64,000 nt of DNA from Faecalibacterium sp. (GCA_020025825.1 JAHHRL010000002.1:124001-188000), one strand, 5' to 3'. Shown: positions 24,904 through 33,734, counted from the stretch's first letter. Notes: generated by a model not told the origin, from the letters alone. A program made the numbers and translations.

Positions 24904-26688
24904 ATGGCTGTCAATATACTCAACTATCCTTTTGACGCAGATTTGATTTTGCAAAAGAAACGTGCTATTAAGCGTGAACTGCGCACAAAGGAAAATCTTC
25001 TGCCTAAAAAAATTGCTATTATGAGCGGTGTTACCGTTGGCGTTATGCAGGACATCTTGGAAATCTACCTGCTGGCAAACGGCATCGACCCCACCTTCTA
25101 TCAGGGCGAGTATGCCCTGTTTTACGAAAATCTCTGCTTTGATGACGGCAGCTTGGCCGCATTTGCGCCGGATGTGATTTATATTCACACCAGTATGCGC
25201 AACCTGAAGACCTGGCCCCTGCCCGGTGATGATGCCGAAACCGCCGAAAAGCTGGCACAGGCTGAAGCCGGCCGCTTCTTGCAGGCTGCTAAAGCAGGTT
25301 TGGCATTGGGCTGCCCTGTCGTGCTGAACAACTTTGAGCTTCCTCCCTACCGTGTAATGGGTAATAAGGAAGCTACCGCTCCCGGCGGACGTGTCCGTTT
25401 TGTCCGCCGTGTAAACGAAATTTTAGCACAGGCTGCGGACGAAACACCCAATCTGTACTTAAACGACCTATGCTACCTGCAAGCACAGCATGGCATGGAC
25501 GCTTTCAGCGACCAGACTGCATGGTATGCGTATAAGTATCCCTGCGCTTTGGACAAGATTCCTTATCTGGCACAAAGCGTAGCAAATATCATTAAGAGCC
25601 TGCTGGGCAAAAACAAAAAAGCTCTGGCTCTGGATTTGGACAATACCCTGTGGGGCGGTGTAATCGGTGATGACGGTCCGGAAGGCATCACCATGGGTAT
25701 GGAAACCCCTGCCGGCATGGCTTATACCGAGTTCCAGCAGTATCTGAAAGAGCTCAGCGCATTGGGTGTGCTGCTGAATGTTGACAGCAAAAACGAGGAA
25801 GTCAACGCTGTTGCAGGCTTTGAGCGTGCTGATTCCGTCTTGAAAAAGGACGACTTCATCTGCTTTAAGGCCAACTGGGAGCCTAAGAGCCAGAATCTGG
25901 TTGCCATGGCTAAGGAAATCAACATTTTCCCTGACAGCTTCGTCTTTATCGACGACAACCCCGCCGAGCGTGAAATTATTCGCCAGCAGGTTCCCGGCGT
26001 TGCCGTACCCGACCTTGGCGCACCGGAAGAATATATTCGCTCTATCGACCGCAGCGGCTATTTTGAAGTCACAAACCTTTCTGCTGACGACCAAAAGCGT
26101 GTTGCCATGTACAAGCAAAACGCTGCACGTGCCGAAATGCAGGCATCCTTTGGCGATTACAGCGATTACCTGCGCAGCTTGGAAATGCGTGGTGAGTTTG
26201 GCCATTTTGATGCAGCTCACGCTGAGCGCATCACACAGCTTACCAACAAGAGCAATCAGTTTAACCTGACCACTCGCCGCTACACTGCCGCCGAGATTGA
26301 ATCTCTGATTGACCACCCGGATTACGTTACCCTGTACGCACGCTTGGTGGACAAGTTCGGTGACAACGGTATCATTTCTAATGTAATCGGTCACATTGAC
26401 GGCGATGCTATGGACATTGATTTGTGGGTTATGAGCTGCCGTGTACTGAAACGTGATTTGGAAAAGGCACTGTTTGACAAGCTGGTAGAAGATGCACAGC
26501 AAAAGGGTGTTAAAATCATTCGTGGTCACTATTATCCCACTGCAAAAAACTTGCTTGTAAAGGATTTTTATGCTACAATCGGCTTTGAGCTGAAGAGCGA
26601 AGATGAAGCCGGCAATAAGGAATACGAGTTTGTGATTCCTGCCGACTATACCCCGCAGTGTAACGTAATGGAAACAGTGCGAGTATGA
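24904..26688 (+). CDS. FkbH-like HAD-IIIC family protein with C-terminal GNAT-like domain
   Basis: 594 aa. Residues ~1-235 are the SGNH-like N-terminal region usual in FkbH proteins. Residues ~238-380 are the HAD domain with the nucleophile motif LALDLDNTLWGG (D244, D246, T248), a Lys near VLKKDDFICFKANWEPK and FIDDNPAERE. Residues ~420-590 form an acetyltransferase-like domain (TNKSNQFNLTTRRY, HYYPTAKNLLVKDFY). Characterised FkbH proteins take the glyceryl group of 1,3-bisphosphoglycerate, remove the phosphate and place it on an acyl carrier protein. The partner ACP gene follows 25 nt later. AGGAGG precedes the ATG. It heads a five-gene unit behind the duplicated promoter. Confidence 0.92.
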   Translation: MAVNILNYPFDADLILQKKRAIKRELRTKENLLPKKIAIMSGVTVGVMQDILEIYLLANGIDPTFYQGEYALFYENLCFDDGSLAAFAPDVIYIHTSMRNLKTWPLPGDDAETAEKLAQAEAGRFLQAAKAGLALGCPVVLNNFELPPYRVMGNKEATAPGGRVRFVRRVNEILAQAADETPNLYLNDLCYLQAQHGMDAFSDQTAWYAYKYPCALDKIPYLAQSVANIIKSLLGKNKKALALDLDNTLWGGVIGDDGPEGITMGMETPAGMAYTEFQQYLKELSALGVLLNVDSKNEEVNAVAGFERADSVLKKDDFICFKANWEPKSQNLVAMAKEINIFPDSFVFIDDNPAEREIIRQQVPGVAVPDLGAPEEYIRSIDRSGYFEVTNLSADDQKRVAMYKQNAARAEMQASFGDYSDYLRSLEMRGEFGHFDAAHAERITQLTNKSNQFNLTTRRYTAAEIESLIDHPDYVTLYARLVDKFGDNGIISNVIGHIDGDAMDIDLWVMSCRVLKRDLEKALFDKLVEDAQQKGVKIIRGHYYPTAKNLLVKDFYATIGFELKSEDEAGNKEYEFVIPADYTPQCNVMETVRV

Positions 26689-26713
26689 TTGAAAAATAAA
26701 GGAGACAGCCACT

Positions 26714-26956
26714 ATGGATATGCAAAAGATTCAGAATGACGTCCAGGAGATTTTCCGCGACAATTTTGATGACGAAGAACTGGAAATTACCCGTGCAACC
26801 TGCGCAGACGACATCGAAGATTGGGATAGCTTGGAGCAGATTAACCTGCTGACCGCTATCGAAAAGAAGTTTGGCTTGAAGTTCAAGCTGGAGGATGTTC
26901 GTGGCCTGAAAAACGTGGGCGACCTGCTGGATCTGATCGAGCGGCTGATCGGCTAA
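26714..26956 (+). CDS. Acyl carrier protein
   Basis: 80 aa, acidic, with the phosphopantetheine site Ser39 in DWDSLEQINLL. It is not part of a fatty-acid synthesis cluster; its position directly behind the FkbH-like gene makes it the likely dedicated carrier for that enzyme's product. AGGAGA precedes the ATG. It needs a phosphopantetheinyl transferase encoded elsewhere. A strong hairpin with a T run follows (26966-26998), so it may be made in excess over the genes behind it. Confidence 0.92.
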   Translation: MDMQKIQNDVQEIFRDNFDDEELEITRATCADDIEDWDSLEQINLLTAIEKKFGLKFKLEDVRGLKNVGDLLDLIERLIG

Positions 26957-26965
26957 ACAAACGCA

Positions 26966-26998
26966 GACGCACATCGCCACAGGCGATGTGCGTTTTAT
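26966..26998 (+). terminator. Intra-operon terminator/attenuator
   Basis: A perfect 12-bp stem ACGCACATCGCC / GGCGATGTGCGT with loop ACA, then TTTTAT. It separates fkbH-ACP from the MaoC-SDR-GNAT genes. Confidence 0.7.
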
Positions 26999-27015
26999 AT
27001 TGTCAGGAGGGCTTT

Positions 27016-27441
27016 ATGAGCACCTATAAAAGCTACACCTTTGCGGAAATGACCGAAGGATTGACCGAGCAGTTTACTGTTACTGTTACCGCTGATATGA
27101 TGGAAAAGTTTTATGCCATCACCGGCGACTGCTCCCCTATCCATATGGACGAAACCTATGCAGCCGGACGTGGCTATCCGGGGCGTGTGGTATATGGTAT
27201 GCTGGGCGCAAGCATGGTTTCCACTTTGGCAGGTGTCTATCTGCCGGGCGAGCATTGCCTGCTGCACGAGGTAGACTCTAAGTTTGCCAAGCCGGTATTC
27301 ATCGGTGATGTGCTAACTGTTACCGGTAAAGTAACCGAGCGTAACGAAACTTTTCAGGAAGTCACTGTAAAGTACAGCATCACAAACCAAGACGGTAAAA
27401 AAGTAACCCGTGGCATTTACAAAGCGGGCCTTGCAAAATAA
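27016..27441 (+). CDS. MaoC-like (R)-specific enoyl hydratase
   Basis: 141 aa single hot-dog domain with the hydratase-2 motif GDCSPIHMDETYA (catalytic Asp and His) and GYPGRVVYGM. Such enzymes add water to a trans-2-enoyl thioester or do the reverse. Beside an ACP, it may act on an ACP-bound acyl chain. The ATG at 27016 has AGGAGGG; an in-frame start 30 nt earlier lacks one and overlaps the hairpin. Confidence 0.9.
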   Translation: MSTYKSYTFAEMTEGLTEQFTVTVTADMMEKFYAITGDCSPIHMDETYAAGRGYPGRVVYGMLGASMVSTLAGVYLPGEHCLLHEVDSKFAKPVFIGDVLTVTGKVTERNETFQEVTVKYSITNQDGKKVTRGIYKAGLAK

Positions 27442-27455
27442 GAAAGGAGCCTTTC

Positions 27456-28199
27456 ATGGCAAAAACGTATCTGATTACCGGCGCAACCTCTGATGTAGGC
27501 CACGCACTGATGGAACGTCTGCTGCCCAAAATGGGCGAAGACGACTGCATTATTGCACAGGGTTCCTCCGATTTGGAGCGTATTCAGGATTTATGCACCG
27601 CTTACCCCAACAAAATCAAAACCTATAGCGTAGACTTGAGCAGCGCAGATTCCATCGCTGCCTTTGTAGATACTGTCAGTACGGAGTGCCCTACCCCCAC
27701 ACACTTTGTCCACCTGCCCGCACTGCGTGCCATTAACACCAAGTTCAAGAAGTTTGACGAAGCTCGTTTTGATTTGGATATGAATGTTCAAATCAAGAGC
27801 GCTGTGCAGCTGTGCAAAGCATTTGTCCCCAAGATGGCAAAAGCAAAGTTCGGCCGTGTGCTGTTTATCCAAACCAGTTACACCATCGGCTGCCCGCCCA
27901 AAAACATGGCAGCTTATGTTATGGCTAAAAACGCTTTGGGCGGCCTTGCAAAGAGTCTGGCTGTGGAATATGCTTCCTTTGGCGTTACTGTGAACAGCGT
28001 TGCTCCCAGCATGATGGAAACCCGCTTTTTAGCCGAAACGCCGGACTTGATTGTGCAGGCAGCTGCTGCGGACAACCCCATGGGCCGCAACTGCCGTGTC
28101 AGCGATGTTGTTCCTGCCATGGAGTTTTTGCTAAGTGATGAAGCCGGCTTTATCACTGGTGTTACTTTGCCGATTACAGGAGGTAGTACCATTGCCTGA
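27456..28199 (+). CDS. SDR family oxidoreductase (FabG-like)
   Basis: 247 aa Rossmann-fold short-chain dehydrogenase. The cofactor motif is TGATSDVG, the catalytic Ser is in FIQTSYT and the catalytic pair is YVMAK. The usual NNAG motif is replaced by HLPAL, which sets it apart from housekeeping FabG. It most likely interconverts a 3-keto and 3-hydroxy acyl-ACP, or an oxidised and reduced glyceryl-type unit. AAAGGAG precedes the ATG; its stop overlaps the next start by 8 nt, so the two are coupled. Confidence 0.9.
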   Translation: MAKTYLITGATSDVGHALMERLLPKMGEDDCIIAQGSSDLERIQDLCTAYPNKIKTYSVDLSSADSIAAFVDTVSTECPTPTHFVHLPALRAINTKFKKFDEARFDLDMNVQIKSAVQLCKAFVPKMAKAKFGRVLFIQTSYTIGCPPKNMAAYVMAKNALGGLAKSLAVEYASFGVTVNSVAPSMMETRFLAETPDLIVQAAAADNPMGRNCRVSDVVPAMEFLLSDEAGFITGVTLPITGGSTIA

Positions 28200-29235
28200 T
28201 TCCACATCCGTACAGTTCCGTTTGGCCGAGTATCCGGAACGTGAACGTATCTTAGCTTTCATCAACGACAACTTCGACTGGAAGCTGCCCTTGGTAAACC
28301 GTCCCGAATGGTTTGAATATTATTATTGCGGCACACGGCTGCAATTCGCCTTAGCAGAACGTGATGGTGAGTTGCTGGCAGTTGCCGGCTATATTCTGGC
28401 AAACAGCAGCGAAACACCCGACCTGTGGGTCAGTGTATGGGTTGCTAAAAAGGGCGAAAACGGCGTTGGCTTAGAGCTGATGAACGCTATTCCTTCCCTT
28501 ACCAATGCAAAAGTTGTGGCTTGCAATAATATCCGTGCAAACACCTGCGTATTCTATCGTTTCTTGGGCTGGGAGGCCGAGCGGCTCCCCCATTACTACC
28601 GTTTAGCGCCCAAGGAGAACGCCGCAGCTTATCATTTGTGCCGTCCCGCTGTACCGGCAGGCACCTCTGCCGTCGATTTCAAGCCCGCAATTCTACCGGT
28701 TTCCGGCGATTTAGCCTTGGATAAGGTTTCCACTGTAGTGCGTTTACAAGGGTTGGGTATGCCTGAAACACCCCATACACCGCACAAGGATATTAACTAT
28801 CTGGCACGCCGCTACTTTGCATTTCCCCATCTGGATTACGATGTATGGAGTGCACACGATAACGGCAAACTGGTTGCTTACCTTATTACACGCACTGTGC
28901 AAAGCGGCGAAAACGGTGAAATCTCTGTTCTGCGCATTGTCGACTACGTTGGCAACGATGCTAACCTGCCCCGTCTGGGTTTGGCAATTGACCAGCTGCT
29001 GCAGTGCTCCGGTGCTGAATATGCGGATTGTTATTGTGCCGGTATCCCTGCCGAAATTTTTGCCGCAACGGGTTTTTCTGAGCGCAAAGAGGACGATAGC
29101 ACTATAATTCCCAACTACTTAACCCCTCCGCTTTACGAAAATACAGAATATTACTACTTTACAAACTCACCCGAAAACTTTGTACTATTCAAGGCCGATG
29201 GTGACCAAGATCGCCCGAATTTGCCTGTAGAGTAA
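28192..29235 (+). CDS. GNAT-like acyltransferase, last gene of the FkbH cassette
   Basis: 347 aa. The N-terminal half (residues 5-140) looks like a GNAT fold (LAEYPERERILAFIND; FALAERDGELLAVAGYIL; NTCVFYRFLGWE); the second half (~190-330) may be a second, degenerate acetyltransferase-like domain (DYDVWSAHDNGKLVAYLI; FAATGFSERK). I do not know a characterised relative. The start is TTG at 28192 with GGAGG 8 nt upstream, overlapping the SDR gene. As the final gene it could move the ACP-bound acyl group to an amine or hydroxyl, but this is inference. Confidence 0.7.
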   Translation: MPDSTSVQFRLAEYPERERILAFINDNFDWKLPLVNRPEWFEYYYCGTRLQFALAERDGELLAVAGYILANSSETPDLWVSVWVAKKGENGVGLELMNAIPSLTNAKVVACNNIRANTCVFYRFLGWEAERLPHYYRLAPKENAAAYHLCRPAVPAGTSAVDFKPAILPVSGDLALDKVSTVVRLQGLGMPETPHTPHKDINYLARRYFAFPHLDYDVWSAHDNGKLVAYLITRTVQSGENGEISVLRIVDYVGNDANLPRLGLAIDQLLQCSGAEYADCYCAGIPAEIFAATGFSERKEDDSTIIPNYLTPPLYENTEYYYFTNSPENFVLFKADGDQDRPNLPVE

Positions 29236-29276
29236 TTATTTCTACACTTGATTCTGTCGGCAATTGTGTGAGATGC

Positions 29277-29315
29277 AAAAAGCTCCGAACGAAATTTTCG
29301 TTCGGAGCTTTTTAT
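29277..29315. terminator. Bidirectional terminator
   Basis: AAAAAGCTCCGAACGAAA / TTTCGTTCGGAGCTTTTT, an almost gapless palindrome between the cassette and the convergent lectin gene. Confidence 0.85.
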
Positions 29316-29359
29316 TTCATTAGTTCTGTTAATCCTTACAGCCGGAAAAGCACAGTCAA

Positions 29360-30055
29360 TTACTTTTTCTTGCCTTTTTTACCAGTCTTCTTTTTGCCGG
29401 CAGCGGGCTTCTTTGCAGGTGCAGGCTGCGCTGCTTTTTCCTCTACTGCAACAGGCTTTTCTTCCACAACAGGAGCTGCTTCAACAGCCGCTTTTTCTTC
29501 CACTTCTACTGCTTTTTTAGCAGGTGCAGCCTTTTTAGCAGCAGCCTTCTTTGCAGGAGCTTTCTTTTCTGCTGTTTCTTTCTTTTCAGCAGCTTTACGT
29601 TCTTTCACTTCATTGATGGTCCACTTTTGGTTTTCGCCGTTCACATCCTGCCAAATCTGGATACGTGCACCATCTTCGTTGCTCATACCTACAACGTCCA
29701 CACACTTGGTCGGAGCTAACTGGGTCTTGATTTTCACAGTGCCGTCGTTGCCTGCTTCTACAATCCACAGCTGAGAAGAGCCGTTTACGTCCTGCCACTG
29801 ATGCAGCCAAGTACCGTCTGCGGTACCATTCATCATCAGGTCCATCATTTTTCCAGTACCACGATTCTTAATACGGTAAACACCCTCGCCCATGCGCAGG
29901 AAGGACCATTCCTGATTGTCTGCCTTATTATAAGTAGCCAACTGGATAGCAGCTCCATTTTCGCTGCCTGCAACACCCTCCAGCACTTTACCGGACATAT
30001 TTGCAATCGTATAGTAGCAATCTGCTAAAATCATCGTCTGCGCAACCTTCTTCAT
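29360..30055 (-). CDS. Ricin B-type lectin domain protein with histone H1-like tail
   Basis: 231 aa. Residues ~12-147 are a beta-trefoil with three QxW repeats (NQEW, SQLW, NQKW), typical of carbohydrate-binding ricin domains. Residues ~150-231 are a Lys/Ala/Pro/Glu tail with KKAPAKKAAAKKAAPAKK and a last GKKKTGKKGKKK, like the tails of histone H1-type bacterial proteins. There is no signal peptide or membrane segment, so it appears cytoplasmic. The role is unknown; it may bind a polyanion such as DNA, RNA or teichoic acid through the tail. It has its own promoter. Confidence 0.85.
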   Translation of the reverse strand: MKKVAQTMILADCYYTIANMSGKVLEGVAGSENGAAIQLATYNKADNQEWSFLRMGEGVYRIKNRGTGKMMDLMMNGTADGTWLHQWQDVNGSSQLWIVEAGNDGTVKIKTQLAPTKCVDVVGMSNEDGARIQIWQDVNGENQKWTINEVKERKAAEKKETAEKKAPAKKAAAKKAAPAKKAVEVEEKAAVEAAPVVEEKPVAVEEKAAQPAPAKKPAAGKKKTGKKGKKK

Positions 30056-30114
30056 AATTTATCCTTCTTTCAAATATAAAAAATGCACAAAACATCTCAC
30101 TTGCTTTTAGTAAA

Positions 30115-30142
30115 ATTATACCACGCATCCGCTACTTTTCAA
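30115..30142 (-). promoter_or_regulatory. Promoter of the lectin gene
   Basis: TTGAAA (30142-30137), 16 nt, consensus TATAAT (30120-30115) with extended TG. Confidence 0.55.
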
Positions 30143-30277
30143 GTAAGCGCTCCATTTCTGTAACATCTGCATATCCCCGTTACATATTTGCTCTCTAAAT
30201 TGACCGACCTGCCGGAAAAATCCGTCGAATTCGGTCATTTCTTTTTATGTTACGTTCTTTTCTTTCCCGTCTGGATA

Positions 30278-30312
30278 CAAAAATACGGACAAGCTATTTC
30301 GCCTGTCCGCAC
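30278..30312 (-). terminator. Terminator of the WalJ-like gene
   Basis: GCGGACAGGC / GCTTGTCCGT stem followed by ATTTTTGT on the minus strand. The remaining 30143-30277 holds a possible GACCGA/TCGGTC hairpin on the plus strand but no gene. Confidence 0.65.
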
Positions 30313-30347
30313 TCATTTTCTAAAATCAAGCAATGCACATACTACAA

Positions 30348-31139
30348 TTAAAATGCAAGTGCCGGACTTATCTCATTTCGGCGCTGTGCCTGTACAATGC
30401 AATCCGAATCCGGGATAATTCCCGCTGCCCCCAATGTATTAAACACACTGCGCAATGCCAGCTCCGGGGTGTTGTTTTCCTGCGACAAATGGCACAGCGC
30501 AATCTTTTTGCAGCCTTCCTGAATCAGCTCCAAAACCTTAGCACTGCATTCATCATTGGAAAGGTGTCCACGAGGGCTTTCGATACGGGCACGTAAGTAA
30601 TACGGATAGGGTCCTTCCCGCAGCATACGTAAGTCATAGTTGCTTTCCAGGGCAACCAAATCGCACCCTGAAAGTGCCTGATGTACACCGGCCGTCAAAA
30701 CACCCAAGTCTGTTGCAATCGCCATTACCTTTCCATCCAGGGAGGTAATCCGATACCCTACACACGGCACATCATGGCTGGTAGCAAACATTTTTACGCC
30801 AAATGCACCCAGCTCCTCCGGTACATCACATCCCAGCGTAATTGCGTCGCAGTCGGGCGGCACAATGCCATTGTGCAATAGCATATCCAAGGTATCTGCC
30901 GCACCGTACAAGGGTACTCGGTGGTGCTTCAAAAAGACATTTAAGCCCTTTACATGGTCGCTGTGCTCGTGTGTAACTAAGATGCCGTCGCAATCCTCGA
31001 TTGCTAAACCCAGCTCCTTTAAGGCAGTTACTGTAGTACGGCAGCTTTTGCCCATATCTACCATCAAATAGCGGTTACCGCAACGAATCACGCTGCAATT
31101 GCCTGATGAACCGGAATACAACGAAATGAACTCTGCCAT
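30348..31139 (-). CDS. MBL fold metallo-hydrolase (WalJ/YycJ-like)
   Basis: 263 aa. The N-terminus SLYSGSSGNCSVI and the metal motif THEHSDHVKGL identify the YycJ/WalJ branch of the metallo-beta-lactamase fold, linked in Firmicutes to cell wall and cell division and suggested to have 5'-exonuclease activity. Other metal ligands are seen in ATSHDVPCVGY, DLGVLT and LCHLSQENN. Here it lies behind murA rather than in a walRK operon. Confidence 0.9.
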   Translation of the reverse strand: MAEFISLYSGSSGNCSVIRCGNRYLMVDMGKSCRTTVTALKELGLAIEDCDGILVTHEHSDHVKGLNVFLKHHRVPLYGAADTLDMLLHNGIVPPDCDAITLGCDVPEELGAFGVKMFATSHDVPCVGYRITSLDGKVMAIATDLGVLTAGVHQALSGCDLVALESNYDLRMLREGPYPYYLRARIESPRGHLSNDECSAKVLELIQEGCKKIALCHLSQENNTPELALRSVFNTLGAAGIIPDSDCIVQAQRRNEISPALAF

Positions 31140-31235
31140 TACTACTTTTTCCTTCCTTCACAATGTACAACAAAAATAGCCGCACCTATCGATGCGGCTT
31201 TGCAAAATATCTTGCTGTTTAGAACAACGTCCTTA

Positions 31236-32498
31236 TTACAAGCTGCTTTCCTCACGATGGATATCTGCGCCCAATGCACGCAGTTTTTCCACAATGCGCT
31301 CGTATCCACGCTCGATGTGGCTGATTTCAGTCACTTCGCTTACGCCGTCTGCCATCAATGCGGCAACAACAATTGCAGCGCCTGCACGCAAATCGCTTGC
31401 ACGCAGCGGAGCCGGACGCAGCTTTTCAACGCCTTCGATTACTGCAACCTGACCGTCCACCTGAATATGTGCACCCATCTTAGCCAATTCGTCTGCATAG
31501 CGGAAGCGATTGTCCCAGATTCCTTCGGTAACAGTGCTGGTACCCTTTGCAATAGTAAGCAAAACACTCATCAGCGGCTGCATATCTGTGGGGAAGCCCG
31601 GGTGCGGCATGGTATTGATTTTAACCGGCTGCACGTCCTCTGTACGAGAAACACGCACCGCGTCATCAAATGCCTCCACATTTGCGCCAGCCATCATCAG
31701 CTTGACGGTAATAGGCTCCAAATGCTTAGGCGTTACGTTCTTAATCAAGACATCGCCGCCGGTTGCCGCTGCCGCCACCATATAGCTACCCGCTTCAATC
31801 TGGTCGGGAATAATGCTGTACTCGCAGCCGTGCATACTCTCTACGCCACGAATCTTAATTACGTCGGTGCCGGCACCACGCACATTTGCACCACACATAT
31901 TCAGGAAGTTTGCAATGTCAACAACGTGGGGTTCCTTTGCACAGTTTTCCAAAACAGTCTGGCCCTTTGCCATAACGGCCGAAAGCATACCGTTAATGGT
32001 TGCGCCAACACTTACCTTGTCAAAGAACACATGTGCGCCGTTCAGCTCCTCGCTGCGGACACTAATCATGCCGTAATCTACGCTATCCGTTGCACCCAGT
32101 GCACTGAACGCCTTCAGATGCTGGTCAATGGGACGAGGGCCCAAATTACAGCCGCCGGGCATTGCAACCTGTGCGCAGCCAAAACGGCTTAACAGCGCAC
32201 CCAGGAAATAGTAGCTGGCACGCATCTGGCGGGACATATCCTCCGGCACGTCGGTACAGCGCAAATCGGTTGTGTCAATTATATAGGTATTCGGGCCCAG
32301 CTGGGTAACAACCGCACCCAAAGCCTTTAAAATACGCAGGCTGACATTCACGTCACTAATATCCGGCAAATTTTCAATCTTGCATTTTCCTGCTGCAAGA
32401 ATCGTCGCAGGCAAAATAGCAACTGCTGCATTCTTTGCGCCGGAAATAGTTACCTCACCATGCAACGGTTTGCCGCCATGAATCACAAATTTTTCCAA
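31236..32498 (-). CDS. murA: UDP-N-acetylglucosamine 1-carboxyvinyltransferase
   Basis: 420 aa. MurA adds enolpyruvate from PEP to UDP-GlcNAc, the first committed peptidoglycan step. Visible: HGGKPLHGEVTISGAKNAAV, the catalytic-Cys loop MPGGCNLGPRP (fosfomycin target), and the PHPGFPTDMQPLM region. The start is probably TTG at 32498: AAAGGAG lies 8 nt upstream and the ORF's earlier in-frame ATG codons (32558, 32522) have no site and would add a tail that MurA does not have. The 5' region contains a GTACAC/GTGTAC inverted repeat (32545-32567). Confidence 0.95.
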   Translation of the reverse strand: MEKFVIHGGKPLHGEVTISGAKNAAVAILPATILAAGKCKIENLPDISDVNVSLRILKALGAVVTQLGPNTYIIDTTDLRCTDVPEDMSRQMRASYYFLGALLSRFGCAQVAMPGGCNLGPRPIDQHLKAFSALGATDSVDYGMISVRSEELNGAHVFFDKVSVGATINGMLSAVMAKGQTVLENCAKEPHVVDIANFLNMCGANVRGAGTDVIKIRGVESMHGCEYSIIPDQIEAGSYMVAAAATGGDVLIKNVTPKHLEPITVKLMMAGANVEAFDDAVRVSRTEDVQPVKINTMPHPGFPTDMQPLMSVLLTIAKGTSTVTEGIWDNRFRYADELAKMGAHIQVDGQVAVIEGVEKLRPAPLRASDLRAGAAIVVAALMADGVSEVTEISHIERGYERIVEKLRALGADIHREESSL

Positions 32499-32544
32499 AA
32501 CGATTACTCCTTTATGAGCCATTCGTAAATTATAATATTGAGGT

Positions 32545-32567
32545 GTACACAAACCCATACGTGTACA
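32545..32567. promoter_or_regulatory. Inverted repeat in the murA leader
   Basis: GTACAC and GTGTAC arms with a 10-nt centre, just downstream of a TATAAT (32586-32581). It could be an operator or a small hairpin; no regulator is known from this window. Confidence 0.3.
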
Positions 32568-32727
32568 TCATAACTCTTATATTATACACAACCTATGCAA
32601 AAAAGCAAAGGTAAATCCACTATTTGATGCTTTTCCCATATTATTTCCCATTTTATAGAAAAATTGCTGTATTTTATATGCACAAAGCCACCATTTTCCC
32701 CGAACCATGCGCTGTGTATGCCGTTTT

Positions 32728-32756
32728 TTGCAAAAAATAACACAGGGTGCTATAAT
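32728..32756 (+). promoter_or_regulatory. Promoter of the radical SAM gene
   Basis: TTGCAA (32728-32733), 17 nt, consensus TATAAT (32751-32756) with extended TGC, about 30 nt before the start codon. Confidence 0.6.
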
Positions 32757-32792
32757 TGCCATACATCTTTTGTTATTGTAAGGAGTTCTGGT

Positions 32793-33704
32793 ATGTCTGC
32801 AACTTTATCCCCTCTTCACTGCGACTTATGCCCCCGCCATTGCGGTGCAAACCGTACACAAGCGCAAATTGGTTTTTGCGGTGCCGGAAATGCGTTAAAA
32901 GTTGCCCGTGCCGGATTGCACCATTGGGAGGAGCCCTGCATTAGCGGTACACGTGGCAGCGGAACCGTGTTTTTTTCCGGTTGCAGCTTAAAATGCTGCT
33001 ATTGCCAAAATTATACTATCAGCACTGAAACTTTAGGCAAAGAGATTTCCGTAGAGCGTTTGGCCAATATTTTTCTGGAACTGCAAGCACAGGGTGCACA
33101 TAACATCAATCTTGTCACACCCGGTCAGTGGCGTCCATGGATTATTACTGCCTTGGATTTGGCCCGTTCCAATGGGTTAAATCTACCCATCGTGTGCAAC
33201 ACCGGCGGGTACGAAACGGTGGAAAGTATCCACGCATGGAAGGGCTATGTGGATATCTGGCTGGCTGATTTCAAGTATGCATCCAGTGACCTTGCTGCCG
33301 AACTTTCTCGTGCTGCCGACTATCCAAAAGTGGCGCTAACCGCTATTAGAGCTATGTTGGAGCAAACTGGCCCACTTGAATATAATATGGAAGGTTTACT
33401 GCAAAAAGGCGTTATCCTGCGCCATTTGGCGATTCCCGGCCATGTTTCAGATAGCTTTGCCGTACTGGATGCCATTGCTTGCTTAAAAAAGGAGTATCCG
33501 AACCACTTTATCCCCAGCCTGATGAGCCAGTTTACTCCATTTTACAAAGCTGCGGAACATGGCATTGGACGGCGCATTACTACCTTTGAGTATCGAAAGG
33601 TTATTAACTATGCTATGGAGCTTGGTTTAACCGACGGTTATATGCAGGAAAAAAGCAGTGCACGAGAAGAATATACCCCTGCCTTTGATTTTACAGGTGT
33701 ATAA
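32793..33704 (+). CDS. Radical SAM protein (PflA-related)
   Basis: 303 aa. It starts with a Cys-rich section (CDLCPRHCGANRT, residues ~9-20) that could hold an extra metal centre, then the radical SAM motif SGCSLKCCYCQN (CxxxCxxC), and a TIM-barrel remainder. It belongs to the family often annotated as pyruvate formate-lyase activating enzyme-like (AmmeMemoRadiSam-type relatives), but the PFL activase itself is shorter and lacks the N-terminal Cys block. The ATG at 32793 has AAGGAG. It is a single-gene unit; its partner protein is unknown. Confidence 0.85.
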   Translation: MSATLSPLHCDLCPRHCGANRTQAQIGFCGAGNALKVARAGLHHWEEPCISGTRGSGTVFFSGCSLKCCYCQNYTISTETLGKEISVERLANIFLELQAQGAHNINLVTPGQWRPWIITALDLARSNGLNLPIVCNTGGYETVESIHAWKGYVDIWLADFKYASSDLAAELSRAADYPKVALTAIRAMLEQTGPLEYNMEGLLQKGVILRHLAIPGHVSDSFAVLDAIACLKKEYPNHFIPSLMSQFTPFYKAAEHGIGRRITTFEYRKVINYAMELGLTDGYMQEKSSAREEYTPAFDFTGV

Positions 33705-33734
33705 TCTTAGTATTGCCGTGTTTGCTTAAAAGTA

